A stretch of 45,984 nucleotides of DNA from Treponema socranskii subsp. socranskii VPI DR56BR1116 = ATCC 35536 (GCF_000468115.1 NZ_AVQI01000012.1:1-45984), one strand, 5' to 3'. Numbered from the stretch's first letter, positions 5,530-14,030 are shown. Made by a program: numbers and translations. The notes: generated by a model from the sequence alone, not told the origin.

Positions 5530-6600
5530 TTGTATTCCAGGACAGTAAGCGAATCGCCCGAATCGATTGTCGCAGACGGTACCGCGCAGTTCGGTACGTT
5601 TTCAAATCCGCCGCAAAAGCTCGACATCAAGGGGATTAAAGCTCCGTTCGGCGGTATTCCGATCCCTGCGTTTTTAACGAATTTCCGAATCAAAAGCCGG
5701 CTCGCTTATATGTTTTCGATCGGCGATTATATCGGCATGGTCGAATTTTTCGACGATAAGCTGTTCGGACTCGCGGAAGTAATATTTTGGTACCGATCCA
5801 CCGGTAAAAAATTCGTCTATCATACGTTTATGCTCCCGCGCTTCCGCTTTGTTCCGATACGGCTCGATAAAGCCGCCTGCGTCAATCACAAAAAATCGCG
5901 CTATATCCGCATTTCGTGGAACCGCAAGCGCGACCGCATATCGCTCGTGTTCAGCGTAAAAGGCGATGCCTCTCGTCCTGCGGCGACGGGTATGTTCGTG
6001 TCTCACTTCAGCGATCCGCTGCACTCCGAGCTTGTCGTCGTTGCACCCGCTCCGACAACGAGGCGCTGTTCGGCTTCTTGGCTCACCGCGATGTGTACGG
6101 AAGGTTCGCTCAATCTCCTCGCGGGAAAAAAGACGCCCGCCGTTCCGATGCGGAATACGTCGGGGCTCGCGTTTATGGTGATGAACCGCACGTATTACCG
6201 TTACCATTCAAAAAGCAAAATGATGTGCGGTCTGGGCGACTATGAGGGACGAAAATTGCTGTTCCGCTTTACGATGACGAATATGGATTCCGAAGAAGCC
6301 GACGACTGCAACGAAAACGTCGTCGTATTCGACGGAAAGTTGACGCCGATGCCCGCCGTGACGATCACGCATCCGTTCGGCAGCGGCAAAACGTGGATCG
6401 TGCAGGATACCGAATCTATGGTCGATTTAACGTTTACGCCCGTGTCGATCAGCAAACGCGTTTTGAGCATCCTCGTCATGCGTACCGATTACAGCGCAAT
6501 TTTCGGTACTTTCGACGGCGTACTGCTCACCGGTACCGGAGAAAAACTTACGCTGAAAAATTTTCCCGGTATCGTGAAAAAAAGCAGACTGCGTATCTGA
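5530..6600 (+). CDS. DUF2804 family protein
   Basis: A 356-residue cytoplasmic protein. The C-terminal two thirds carry the DUF2804 pattern: Leu-Ala-Phe near 217, Asp-Gly-Lys-Leu-Thr-Pro-Met-Pro near 277, Trp-Ile-Val-Gln-Asp-Thr-Glu near 298, Val-Asp-Leu-Thr-Phe-Thr-Pro, then Phe-Gly-Thr-Phe-Asp-Gly-Val-Leu. The family's function is not known to me. The start is TTG with AGAGG 6 nt before it. The first gene of a same-strand run (DUF2804, unknown 655-aa protein, CreD-like, MATE), it ends 71 nt before the next gene. Divergent from the membrane hydrolase-like gene. Confidence 0.7.
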   Translation: MYSRTVSESPESIVADGTAQFGTFSNPPQKLDIKGIKAPFGGIPIPAFLTNFRIKSRLAYMFSIGDYIGMVEFFDDKLFGLAEVIFWYRSTGKKFVYHTFMLPRFRFVPIRLDKAACVNHKKSRYIRISWNRKRDRISLVFSVKGDASRPAATGMFVSHFSDPLHSELVVVAPAPTTRRCSASWLTAMCTEGSLNLLAGKKTPAVPMRNTSGLAFMVMNRTYYRYHSKSKMMCGLGDYEGRKLLFRFTMTNMDSEEADDCNENVVVFDGKLTPMPAVTITHPFGSGKTWIVQDTESMVDLTFTPVSISKRVLSILVMRTDYSAIFGTFDGVLLTGTGEKLTLKNFPGIVKKSRLRI

Positions 6601-6671
6601 AGATTTTCAAAGCGGGCAGCGATCGATCTTCATTCGGGTAGGTCGCGATTTTTTCCAACGGAGGTGTGGGA

Positions 6672-8639
6672 ATGGCCAACGAATCTCTCAATAAAACCGC
6701 TGATTGGGCGCCCGGTACGCTCGATAAAACGAGAAAGGCTATAGGTGATATCGATCCGCAAGAAGCGGCGACGATGGCGAAAAAACTCGGAGGCGAAGTG
6801 TTAAATGAACGCTCGATTCTTACCGATCCGTCTTCGAAAGGAATAACGCACGCTCGCCGTCCCGCGCCTATTCCGTCCCGCAGCGTTTCGGGTACATCTT
6901 CGGGAAACCGTGCAAAACCATCCGATGCGCGAACTTCGCAGCATACGGCCGTAAAGCACAGGAGAAAAAACGATCTGCAGATGCTTCATCCGAAACTCTG
7001 CGCGGAAATCGACAAGCTTATGATGTCGGACGAATACCAAATCAAAGCGAATTACGGTATCTTTAATTTTATCCGGCGCTTTCAAAAAGACGGAACGGAA
7101 AAAATTTTGCCGGCGTTCTACGACGTAACCCTGAAGCTCTACATCGATCAGATGGAAGCTTTTATCACCGTCATTAAGATGCTCATACAGATGGCGCCGA
7201 ATACGTACAAAGCGAAGATCGCCGGCGGTGCCGATATCAAATTCAAATTCCTGCGAACGGTTGCCGGATGGACGATGCAAGACATCAAATTCTCATACGA
7301 CGATCTGTTCGCGCTGCCGCAGCCGCTGCTCGTATGCGATCTCATACCTTTTATCCGCGTAGTATATCGCCCGCTCATGACGGTTTATTATTACGGCAGT
7401 TCAAAGATCCCGAAAATTATTAAGGAGATCTACGCCGACGAAATCGTCTATCCCGATACCGACAAAGAAAAGCTCCAATCGCTCGCAAAAGAAGCGATCA
7501 CCAAGTGGCTCTACATCGATACGGAAATCATCAGGAAATTATATCCGCTGCTCATGCGCATGTGTTCCGATACCTATGAAGCGTATCCGGTATTTTTTTC
7601 GGCAAAAGTTGCGGACATCCTGCAGTTTATCGGTCTTCACAAATTCGACTTACTGCTTCCCGATAAACCGAAAGAAGCCAAAGCACCCGAACGAAAAGAA
7701 AACATCGTACACGAAGTGCGCGGCAAGCGCGATGAAACCGTCAACACGGGGTTAAACTTGCTCGACCGGCTGTTTCCCGAAGCCGGTTTTCAAAAACTCG
7801 ATATGCACCCCGATCTGTTTCCGTATTTTCAGCCGCTCTATAAATTCGATGACGGCTTTAATATTTTATCGCCGTCGAATCCGATACAGCTGACGATCGT
7901 ATTGCTTCGCATCATTGAAGATTTTTTTCAGGGATGCCGTAACATCTCTTTTGTTAAAGAGGAAACGGGCAGCGCTCAATCGGATTCGATCGATGCGGTA
8001 CTCGATACGTGGTCGGCATACAGGGAAGACGTTTTTAATAAATTATATGCCGAACCGCTCATCTACTTCACCAATCAAATATATTCTCAAAGCGATTTCG
8101 AATCTTCGTCGTTCGGCAAAAAATCGATTACGGCGCTTTTATGGCAGGCACAGTATCACTTTTTACCCGAGTTGAAATTCAAGCCGCTCGTACTCGAGCG
8201 TCCCGCAAACGACAGCAAATATCCGCCATTGTATAAGCGCGTCGACTTTGTGCGGAAATACCTTACCCGCGCCGCAAACGCATGCGACGCCGTAGCGCAC
8301 GTGCACGGAACCGTCGATTCGATACGCAATCCATGGGAGCATTATCGCTTCGATATTCCGAATGAAATTTCAAAGCGGCTCGACGTTTTGCTCGGTGCAC
8401 AAAACACGACGGCGACGACAAATGCGACAAATGCAAATTTATTAAAATACACGCTGTGCATCGTCGCCGTGCTCGACTGGTGGCTCAACAATCCCGACAG
8501 TCCCGCATATTCAGTACCCCCGACGCAGATATACCGCATTTCGGAAGAGGACGGCAAACCTCAGTTTTCGGTACCGGAGCGTCACGATCAAAATAAATTG
8601 TTTGCCGAAGCGATACGCACGGCATATCAAAAAAAATAA
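6672..8639 (+). CDS. Large hypothetical protein, unrecognised
   Basis: A 655-residue protein with no signal peptide and no membrane segment. The first ~110 residues are polar and low-complexity (many Ser, Arg, Pro, Thr), starting with the motif Asp-Trp-Ala-Pro-Gly-Thr-Leu-Asp-Lys-Thr. The remainder is rich in aromatic and charged residues and looks alpha-helical. A basic linker follows near residue 335 (Lys-Ala-Pro-Glu-Arg-Lys-Glu). I do not recognise a catalytic motif or a named family. The ATG at 6672 is preferred over GTG 6666 because GGAGG ends about 7 nt before it. Close spacing to the DUF2804 gene upstream and the CreD-like gene downstream suggests one transcript and perhaps a shared envelope-related role, which is inference. 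Confidence 0.7.
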   Translation: MANESLNKTADWAPGTLDKTRKAIGDIDPQEAATMAKKLGGEVLNERSILTDPSSKGITHARRPAPIPSRSVSGTSSGNRAKPSDARTSQHTAVKHRRKNDLQMLHPKLCAEIDKLMMSDEYQIKANYGIFNFIRRFQKDGTEKILPAFYDVTLKLYIDQMEAFITVIKMLIQMAPNTYKAKIAGGADIKFKFLRTVAGWTMQDIKFSYDDLFALPQPLLVCDLIPFIRVVYRPLMTVYYYGSSKIPKIIKEIYADEIVYPDTDKEKLQSLAKEAITKWLYIDTEIIRKLYPLLMRMCSDTYEAYPVFFSAKVADILQFIGLHKFDLLLPDKPKEAKAPERKENIVHEVRGKRDETVNTGLNLLDRLFPEAGFQKLDMHPDLFPYFQPLYKFDDGFNILSPSNPIQLTIVLLRIIEDFFQGCRNISFVKEETGSAQSDSIDAVLDTWSAYREDVFNKLYAEPLIYFTNQIYSQSDFESSSFGKKSITALLWQAQYHFLPELKFKPLVLERPANDSKYPPLYKRVDFVRKYLTRAANACDAVAHVHGTVDSIRNPWEHYRFDIPNEISKRLDVLLGAQNTTATTNATNANLLKYTLCIVAVLDWWLNNPDSPAYSVPPTQIYRISEEDGKPQFSVPERHDQNKLFAEAIRTAYQKK

Positions 8640-8646
8640 AAGTGAG

Positions 8647-8671
8647 TCTCGAAAAACTTCAATTTTTTGAG
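8647..8671 (+). other. Hairpin between the 655-aa gene and creD-like gene
   Basis: CTCGAAAAA pairs with TTTTTTGAG around loop CTTCAA just after the stop at 8639. The following T content is modest, so it may be a weak terminator or an mRNA-processing hairpin inside an operon. Confidence 0.35.
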
Positions 8672-8710
8672 GCTTTCCTATGTTTAAATATCTTTTACGG
8701 AGTTTTTTTT

Positions 8711-10096
8711 ATGGACAAAAACAAATTATTAAATTCGGTCGGAAAAATCGGCGTCAAACCGTTTATCATCCTCATACTCGTACTGCTGTTTTTAATTCCG
8801 CTGCACATGCTCGATTCTCTCGTCGACGATAGAAAATCGTATCAAAGGGACGCCGTGCGTTCCATACTCGAACCGAAGGGAGGCGCTCCGGTCATCGAAG
8901 GCTTCGCACTCGCCGTACCGTTTAAAAAGACAGTCGACGTATGGGAAAACGGAACGAAGAGGACGGAGCGGAAAACGAGCCACATCGTATGCGTACCGGA
9001 AATGTGGAACATGCGCTTTTCCGCAAAACCCGAATACTTGACACGCGGCATTTTTAAAGCGCCGGTGTTTTCGGGTACGGTCTATTCCGACGGCGCATTT
9101 TCCGCAGCCGACTATTCGTATAACAAAATAGACGAGCGCGATATCGTGTGGAGCGAATGCGTTTTGATGCTCGGTATTTCAAACAAAAAGAATTTAACAA
9201 AACTGCCCGCCGTCACGGCCGACGGAACGCCGCTCGAAATGTCGCCTATGTCGCCCGATGCGGCAAGTCCGTTTTCAAATACGGTGTTTTACAACGTACC
9301 TGCCGAATACTGCAAAAAAGGCTTTGCTTTTACTGCGGAAACGGCTATCCAAGGCGGGCAGTATTTTGCCGCGATGCCGCTTGCCGGCGATAATACGTTT
9401 TCCGTCGAATCGACGTGGCCGACGCCCGGCTTTACAGGCGGCTGGCTTCCGACCGAGCGCAGCATTTCCGACGCGGGCTTTTCCGCAGTGTGGAATATCG
9501 CAGGTCTTTCGACCGCTTTTCCGAAAGAGTGGATCGCCTCGGAAAAAGACGATGCGCCTTCCTCGTCGCGCAAGTCCAATCAAAAATATGCGTACAATTC
9601 ATACGACAGCGACGACGCGGAAACCGTGCAGATCGATTTCGTAACACCGGTCGACAATTATCAAAAAACCGAGCGGAGTATAAAATACGCGCTCCTCTTT
9701 TTAATAATTCCGTTTATCACGATATTTATCTTTGAAATTTTTACACATATAAAAATCCATCCGGTACAGTATTGTTTGATAGGTCTCGCCGATGTGATCT
9801 TTTACCTGCTGCTCCTGTCGGTTTCAGAGCACATTCCGTTCGGTACGACCTATTGGATCAGTTCGGCTGCAGTGAGTTTTCTTTTGCTGTTTTATGCATC
9901 CGCGATTTTCAAAAAACCGAAATGGGGAGCCTGCTTTGCGCTCGTACAGATGACGTCGTATATATTTTTGTTCGGCACGCTGCAAGCCGAAGATTACGCG
10001 CTTTTGATCGGCAGTCTCGGTTTGTTCTTCGTCGTTACGCTGCTTATGGTGCTGACGCGCAAAATCGACTGGTACGCCGCACAGGAAGAAAATTGA
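8711..10096 (+). CDS. CreD-like inner-membrane protein
   Basis: A 461-residue protein of the CreD (cell envelope integrity) family. It has an N-terminal membrane anchor (residues ~18-37), a large extracytoplasmic region, and about five C-terminal membrane segments. Family signatures are clear: Arg-Ser-Ile-Lys-Tyr-Ala at the start of the C-terminal block, His-Pro-Val-Gln-Tyr-Cys-Leu-Ile-Gly-Leu-Ala-Asp, Phe-Tyr-Leu-Leu-Leu-Leu-Ser-Val-Ser-Glu-His, Glu-Asp-Tyr-Ala-Leu-Leu-Ile-Gly-Ser and a final Thr-Arg-Lys-Ile-Asp-Trp-Tyr. CreD in other bacteria is tied to CreBC and to colicin or beta-lactam phenotypes. No CreBC genes are visible here. ATG 8711 has ACGGAG 8 nt upstream. The stop overlaps the start of the MATE gene. 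Confidence 0.85.
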   Translation: MDKNKLLNSVGKIGVKPFIILILVLLFLIPLHMLDSLVDDRKSYQRDAVRSILEPKGGAPVIEGFALAVPFKKTVDVWENGTKRTERKTSHIVCVPEMWNMRFSAKPEYLTRGIFKAPVFSGTVYSDGAFSAADYSYNKIDERDIVWSECVLMLGISNKKNLTKLPAVTADGTPLEMSPMSPDAASPFSNTVFYNVPAEYCKKGFAFTAETAIQGGQYFAAMPLAGDNTFSVESTWPTPGFTGGWLPTERSISDAGFSAVWNIAGLSTAFPKEWIASEKDDAPSSSRKSNQKYAYNSYDSDDAETVQIDFVTPVDNYQKTERSIKYALLFLIIPFITIFIFEIFTHIKIHPVQYCLIGLADVIFYLLLLSVSEHIPFGTTYWISSAAVSFLLLFYASAIFKKPKWGACFALVQMTSYIFLFGTLQAEDYALLIGSLGLFFVVTLLMVLTRKIDWYAAQEEN

Positions 10097-11472
10097 AGGA
10101 AGCGCGGGGACAGATCGCCCTTGCAAAATTATTAAAAGAACGGAACGCTGTTCCGAGCGCTCGGCTTTTGTCGTATGTGTGGCGTTTCAGCGTACCCGGT
10201 ATGCTCGCTCAAGTTTCTTCTATTTTGATGCAGTATATCGACGCGGCGATGGTCGGGCGATTGGGCGCACAAGCGGCGGCTTCGATAGGGCTCGTTTCAC
10301 CGGCACTGTGGATGTTCGGCGGATTGACGCATTCGATTGCGACCGGCTTTACCGTGCAGACAGCACAGGCGGTCGGTGCAGGTGACGGACGGAGAGCAAA
10401 GCGCCTGCTGCGCCAAGCGATCGTCGTGTGTACGATTTTTTCGAGCGTCGTCGCCTCTCTGAGCGTTTCGGTAAGCGGCATGCTGCCCGCGTGGCTCGGA
10501 GCCGAAGATGCGATCAGGGGCGACGCTTCATTTTATTTTTCGGTCTTCCAGCTCGCGCTCCCGGTTTTTCAAATCGTGTATTTGATGAGCGGTATGCTGC
10601 AGGCATCCGGCGATATGAAAACTCCGGGCGTATTGAATGCGCTCATGTGCGCTCTCGATGTCGCATTCAATTATCTGTTTATCGTCATACTGCATCTCGG
10701 AGCGGCGGGTGCGGCGTACGGTTCCGTGTGCGCAGCCCTTGTGACCGCCGTTTTGATTTCGTATTACACGCTTCGAAAATCTTCCGAACTTGCGCTTATC
10801 GAAAAAGATACGTGGAAAATCGATAAAGGCGATTTTAAGCGCGCTCTGAAGATCGGCGTACCCGTCGGTGCCGAACAGACGGCGTGGAGCGGAGCCGTCG
10901 TCGCATCGATGCGTTTTATCGCACCCCTCGGTGCCGTTTCCCTAGCGGCGAATTCCTTTGCCGTAACGGCCGAATCGCTGTGTTATATGCCCGGCTTCGG
11001 TATAAAGGAAGCGGCCGTAACCCTCGTCGGGCAGAGCGTCGGAGCCCGGCGGAGCGATTTGTCGAAACGTTTTGCCCGGCTCACGACGGCGAGCGGCATG
11101 ATCGTGATGACGGCGACGGGTGCACTCATGTATGCGATCTGCCCTGCCGTGTTTGCCTTCCTTACGACGGACGCAGCCGTGCGAGCGCTTGCAGTACGCG
11201 TTTTGCGCATCGAGCTGTTTGCCGAGCCGCTTTTCGCCGCCTCCATTGTCGCCTCCGGCGCCCTTCGCGGAGCGGGCGATACCCTCGTTCCCGGCATCAT
11301 GAACCTCGTAAGTCTGTGGGGAGTGCGCATCGTACTGACGGTTTTACTCGTGCCGAGATTCGGATTGTACGGCGCGTGGATCGCGATGGGCATCGAACTC
11401 TGTTTTCGCGGTACGATTTTTTTAGTGCGGCTTGCCTCAACGAAGTGGGAAAAAGCCGCGTATGCGGGATAA
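10093..11472 (+). CDS. MATE family multidrug/Na+ antiporter (first copy)
   Basis: A 459-residue integral membrane protein with about 12 hydrophobic segments, typical of MATE exporters. Visible family features include Pro-Gly-Met-Leu-Ala-Gln-Val in helix 1, Asp-Ala-Ala-Met-Val-Gly-Arg-Leu-Gly in the helix 1-2 region, Ala-Ser-Gly-Asp-Met-Lys-Thr-Pro and the equivalent Gly-Ala-Gly-Asp-Thr-Leu-Val-Pro in the second half. MATE proteins expel cationic drugs or metabolites using H+ or Na+ gradients; the substrate here is unknown. The start is placed at TTG 10093, overlapping the creD-like stop as TTGA with GGAAG upstream, so translation is probably coupled. The frame is open further upstream, but that region is creD in another frame. 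Confidence 0.85.
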   Translation: MKEARGQIALAKLLKERNAVPSARLLSYVWRFSVPGMLAQVSSILMQYIDAAMVGRLGAQAAASIGLVSPALWMFGGLTHSIATGFTVQTAQAVGAGDGRRAKRLLRQAIVVCTIFSSVVASLSVSVSGMLPAWLGAEDAIRGDASFYFSVFQLALPVFQIVYLMSGMLQASGDMKTPGVLNALMCALDVAFNYLFIVILHLGAAGAAYGSVCAALVTAVLISYYTLRKSSELALIEKDTWKIDKGDFKRALKIGVPVGAEQTAWSGAVVASMRFIAPLGAVSLAANSFAVTAESLCYMPGFGIKEAAVTLVGQSVGARRSDLSKRFARLTTASGMIVMTATGALMYAICPAVFAFLTTDAAVRALAVRVLRIELFAEPLFAASIVASGALRGAGDTLVPGIMNLVSLWGVRIVLTVLLVPRFGLYGAWIAMGIELCFRGTIFLVRLASTKWEKAAYAG

Positions 11473-11489
11473 GAGCGGGCGAATCGATG

Positions 11490-12446
11490 TCAGTGAGAGA
11501 GTTTTCCGTTTTTCCGCAGATAGGAAAATACCGAATTCTCTCCGATAAAGTGTCCTGCTCCGGCAAAAATAAAAGTCGTCCCTCCTTCGGAAAGCCATAC
11601 CGCGATTTTTTTTGCCCATGCTCTGTTCCTTTCGGTAAAAGTTTTTTCGTAGTACGCTTTGTACAGCGCTGCTTTGGCGGCCGGTTCGCCGTCGGTTCGA
11701 TACGATTCTTTTAGAAGCGCATCGAGAGAAGCGGCATCGTCTGTAAGGTACGCGTCGTAGAGCTTTCGGACATATTGCTCGATGTCGTTCGCTCCGGCAA
11801 TATCGTCGAGTACGTCTTGCAGCATGACCAGCTGTTCATCGTATGTGCCGAATGCCAGTACATCAAACTGCGTTTCCAAATCGTCGAGGCCTTCCATCTC
11901 CCTGTTTTGCCGATAAGACAAAAGCATAAATTGACCGTCGAGTCCCTGCTCTGCGGAAAGACCGGAGTTCGTATAGACGAGGGATTGAAGCGAAAGATTC
12001 GTTACCCACGGTTCGAAGAGATCCGTTTGTTCGGCTTCGGCTTTGCCGAGTACGGAATAGAGCGCACGTTTTTGTTCGATCGTGAGCGCGTCCGAGATAC
12101 GCCTCCCGCCAGCGCTGCGGACGCTTTCGCGTATGCGGTTTTGCAGTTCGTTTTGAAACTTCGCCCAATCGGCCGTTGAAATCTCTCCGACGATCCTGTC
12201 CGTGGAATTCCACGCTTCGACGACGGAAGGCGCAAGCGGATACAAGCGTTTGTCTCCGACGTGAATCGTCCCCTGTATGTATACGACGGAGGGTTTGCCG
12301 TCTGCGTCGATACCGTCGATTTGCCAAAACATGCGTGCACGTTCTGTGACGTACGCTGTGTTTTTTACCGTTCGGTTCGACGCGCAGGAAACGAATGCAC
12401 TCAATACGAGCGGCAATAAAATCAGTGTGATATTCTTTTTCACCAT
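11490..12446 (-). CDS. TraB/GumN family lipoprotein
   Basis: A 318-residue exported lipoprotein: signal peptide with lipobox Phe-Val-Ser-Cys21. The TraB/GumN core follows, with Gly-Thr-Ile-His-Val-Gly-Asp near residue 59 and the closing Phe-Ala-Gly-Ala-Gly-His-Phe-Ile-Gly-Glu motif near residue 297. Bacterial GumN/PrgY-like proteins are thought to be metal-dependent peptidases that act on peptide signals; the role here is not shown. It lies just downstream of the SRP RNA on the same strand and ends 17 nt from the convergent MATE gene, with no obvious terminator between them. Confidence 0.8.
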   Translation of the reverse strand: MVKKNITLILLPLVLSAFVSCASNRTVKNTAYVTERARMFWQIDGIDADGKPSVVYIQGTIHVGDKRLYPLAPSVVEAWNSTDRIVGEISTADWAKFQNELQNRIRESVRSAGGRRISDALTIEQKRALYSVLGKAEAEQTDLFEPWVTNLSLQSLVYTNSGLSAEQGLDGQFMLLSYRQNREMEGLDDLETQFDVLAFGTYDEQLVMLQDVLDDIAGANDIEQYVRKLYDAYLTDDAASLDALLKESYRTDGEPAAKAALYKAYYEKTFTERNRAWAKKIAVWLSEGGTTFIFAGAGHFIGENSVFSYLRKNGKLSH

Positions 12447-12545
12447 CTTTCAGCCTTTTTTTTTCGGCGTTGAACACCGTTTTTTGATTATGGGAACGCA
12501 GCTATCCGAAAATTTCACTTGACTCCCTGCATTCGAAACAACAAA

Positions 12546-12646
12546 AAAGCCCAGGTAATCCACGGCACGCCGCACATCCGACTACCGCTGCTGCATTCCT
12601 GCTCTGACGGGGTTTGCCGGCGTTCGGCTGCATGGCACCTGGGCAT
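12546..12646 (-). ncRNA. ffs: Small bacterial signal recognition particle RNA (4.5S type)
   Basis: On the minus strand the ends pair (GCCCAGG near 12644, CCTGGGC near 12549). The apical domain shows the conserved GTCAG, AGCAGGAA, then GCAGCAGCGG core, which binds the M domain of Ffh. This is the short bacterial form without an Alu domain. It guides ribosomes making membrane proteins to FtsY. It is the last RNA of the tRNA block, and GCTTTTTTG at its 3' end gives a terminator-like T-run. Confidence 0.92.
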
Positions 12647-12648
12647 AA

Positions 12649-12734
12649 CGGAAAGAGGGGGATTCGAACCCCCGGTGCCTTTTGGGCACGCACGCCTTCC
12701 AAGCGTGTACCTTAAACCACTCGGACATCTTTCC
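12649..12734 (-). tRNA. tRNA-Ser (anticodon GGA)
   Basis: An 86-nt class II tRNA. Acceptor GGAAAGA pairs with TCTTTCC, discriminator G. The anticodon loop reads CTTGGAA, so the anticodon is GGA (codons UCU/UCC). A long variable arm (GTGCC/GGCAC) and GGTTCGAATCC in the T arm are present. An AT-rich promoter with -10 TATACT (12747-12752, minus strand) lies just upstream, so this gene may have its own start. Confidence 0.95.
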
Positions 12735-12746
12735 TAAAATATTTTC

Positions 12747-12752
12747 AGTATA
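12747..12752 (-). promoter_or_regulatory. -10 box before tRNA-Ser(GGA)
   Basis: TATACT on the minus strand about 12 nt before the mature 5' end, inside an AT-rich ~45-bp stretch. The -35 region is AT-rich without a clear match. Confidence 0.35.
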
Positions 12753-12839
12753 AAATAATAAGATGAATAATAAAAACGATTTTTGCTCGGCGCTCGCTCC
12801 GGTTCGAATCCCTTAACGGTATCTACGATGCACGCTGAC

Positions 12840-12926
12840 CGGAAAGAGGGGGATTCGAACCCCCGGAACCCAAAAGGGTTCAACGGTTTTCGAGACCGTC
12901 CGGATCGACCACTCTCGCATCTTTCC
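12840..12926 (-). tRNA. tRNA-Ser (anticodon CGA)
   Basis: An 87-nt class II tRNA with the same GGAAAGA acceptor stem as the GGA gene. The anticodon loop is CTCGAAA, giving anticodon CGA (codon UCG). The long variable arm has GAACCC/GGGTTC. Discriminator G. Confidence 0.95.
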
Positions 12927-12946
12927 TTACGCGGCTATAAGCCGTA

Positions 12947-13021
12947 CGAGACTAACACGATTCGAACGTGCGACCCCCACCTCCGCAGGGTGGTGCTCTA
13001 ATCCTGCTGAGCTATAGTCTC
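12947..13021 (-). tRNA. tRNA-Arg (anticodon GCG)
   Basis: A 75-nt class I tRNA: acceptor GAGACTA/TAGTCTC, D stem GCTC/GAGC, anticodon stem CCACC/GGTGG, loop CTGCGGA, T arm GCACG/CGTGT. The anticodon is GCG, reading CGC and CGU by G34. Most bacteria use ACG, modified to inosine, for this box. Discriminator G. It sits 18-20 nt from tRNA-Ser genes on both sides. Confidence 0.9.
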
Positions 13022-13039
13022 AAAAAAAAATTAACAATA

Positions 13040-13124
13040 CGGAAGCGACAGGAGTCGAACCTGCCCAGCCCTTACGGAACTGACGGATTAGCAATCCGTT
13101 GTATTACCGCTCTACCACGCTTCC
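13040..13124 (-). tRNA. tRNA-Ser (anticodon GCT)
   Basis: An 85-nt class II tRNA: acceptor GGAAGCG/CGCTTCC, anticodon stem ACGGA/TCCGT with loop TTGCTAA, so anticodon GCT (codons AGC/AGU). The long variable arm and T loop TTCGACT are present. Discriminator G. Confidence 0.95.
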
Positions 13125-13209
13125 GATTCGTCCGACGGCGCCGTAAACGATGCACGAGCGATGCCCATTGAAAACCGATGCGATAAAAATCACAGGCGAT
13201 TTTGCTGTC

Positions 13210-13294
13210 CGGAGCGAGAGGGATTCGAACCCCCGGAGGATTGCTCCTCAATAGTTTTCAAGACTACCTCCATCGACCGCTCGGACATCGCTCC
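13210..13294 (-). tRNA. tRNA-Ser (anticodon TGA)
   Basis: An 85-nt class II tRNA: acceptor GGAGCGA with its partner, anticodon loop CTTGAAA, anticodon TGA (codons UCA, UCG and others by wobble). The variable arm contains GAGGA/TCCTC. It is the first gene of the minus-strand RNA block and follows a good promoter. Confidence 0.95.
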
Positions 13295-13309
13295 AAAAGA
13301 CGTAGTATT

Positions 13310-13339
13310 AGCATATCAAATTATCGCTTTTTGTGTCAA
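13310..13339 (-). promoter_or_regulatory. Promoter of the tRNA-Ser/Arg block
   Basis: On the minus strand: TTGACA (13334-13339), 18-bp spacer, TATGCT (13310-13315). The expected start near 13303 is about 9 nt before the mature 5' end of tRNA-Ser(TGA). Confidence 0.6.
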
Positions 13340-13380
13340 GTATAAGATCGGCGATTTCTGCGACCGTGACAAACGAAACC

Positions 13381-13409
13381 TTGTTGATTTACACATAATC
13401 GAGTATATT
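13381..13409 (+). promoter_or_regulatory. Promoter of the DUF308 gene (leaderless)
   Basis: TTGTTG (13381-13386), 17-bp spacer, TATATT (13404-13409), then 6 nt to ATG 13416. No ribosome site is visible, and the start point should coincide with the start codon. Confidence 0.5.
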
Positions 13410-13415
13410 TATATT

Positions 13416-14030
13416 ATGAGAAAAACAGATTTTATGCTCGGCGCACTGCTTGCAGTCGTTGCGCTCATGATGATCATAGCGCCGGAACAATGTATAAAAG
13501 TCGCCGTTATCGCCCTCGGTATCGAAGCCGTCGTAAACGGCATATTCAATTTAATTAAAATACGGCAGCTCGTCGATGACAAATCGTTTCAGCTCACCGT
13601 CCTCGTTCGGAGCCTTATCAGCATCGTCATCGGCATCCTCGCGATCGTTTTGCCGCTGCGCTTCGCCGAAGCGATGTGGACGATTATGCTCTATGTACTC
13701 GCAGCGTACCTCCTCGCATCGGCCTTTCTCGAACTGTACATGCTCGCAAAACTCCGCGATACGAATATAGAGCGCCGGCGCTATATGCTCGAAGTGATCA
13801 TATCGTTTGTCGGCGCGATCGTATTGTTTATCGTACCGCAGCAAATCGGTCTCATACTCGTGCGCATCCTCGGCCTTTTGCTGCTTGCGGTAAGCGCGGG
13901 GTATATATTATTCGAATGGCACGATCGTCCGATCGTCGTCGATGAAGTCGAAGTCGTAGACGACATTCAGCCGCCCGTTTCCGACGCGCTGCCGAAAACC
14001 GATACGGAAAGCGGACGTACGGAAAAATAA
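13416..14030 (+). CDS. DUF308/HdeD-like membrane protein
   Basis: A 204-residue protein with six hydrophobic segments arranged as repeated two-helix units, the layout of HdeD/DUF308 membrane proteins. The typical Gly-Ile-Leu-Ala-Ile-Val-Leu-Pro motif is present near residue 69, with a related Ala-Ile-Val-Leu-Phe-Ile-Val-Pro near 135. The C-terminal tail after residue ~175 is acidic and cytoplasmic. HdeD is linked to acid resistance in E. coli, but most DUF308 proteins have no known function. The frame is open upstream through the tRNA genes, which cannot be coding. The chosen ATG directly follows a promoter with no SD, so the mRNA is probably leaderless. Confidence 0.75.
   Translation: MRKTDFMLGALLAVVALMMIIAPEQCIKVAVIALGIEAVVNGIFNLIKIRQLVDDKSFQLTVLVRSLISIVIGILAIVLPLRFAEAMWTIMLYVLAAYLLASAFLELYMLAKLRDTNIERRRYMLEVIISFVGAIVLFIVPQQIGLILVRILGLLLLAVSAGYILFEWHDRPIVVDEVEVVDDIQPPVSDALPKTDTESGRTEK

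Noticed and set aside
5321-5605. Longer N-terminus for the membrane hydrolase-like protein
   Set aside because: It overlaps the DUF2804 gene and its promoter, and the added residues are not membrane- or domain-like.
9772-10092. N-terminal extension of the first MATE protein
   Set aside because: It overlaps most of the creD-like 3' region in another frame and is Arg-rich; MATE homology starts after 10093.
12790-12835. tRNA-like T arm (GGTTCGAATCC) on the plus strand between two tRNA-Ser genes
   Set aside because: The T stem does not pair and there is no D or anticodon arm; at most a remnant.
13161-13415. Upstream extension of the DUF308 reading frame
   Set aside because: It would cross two tRNA-Ser genes, and a promoter lies directly before the ATG at 13416.
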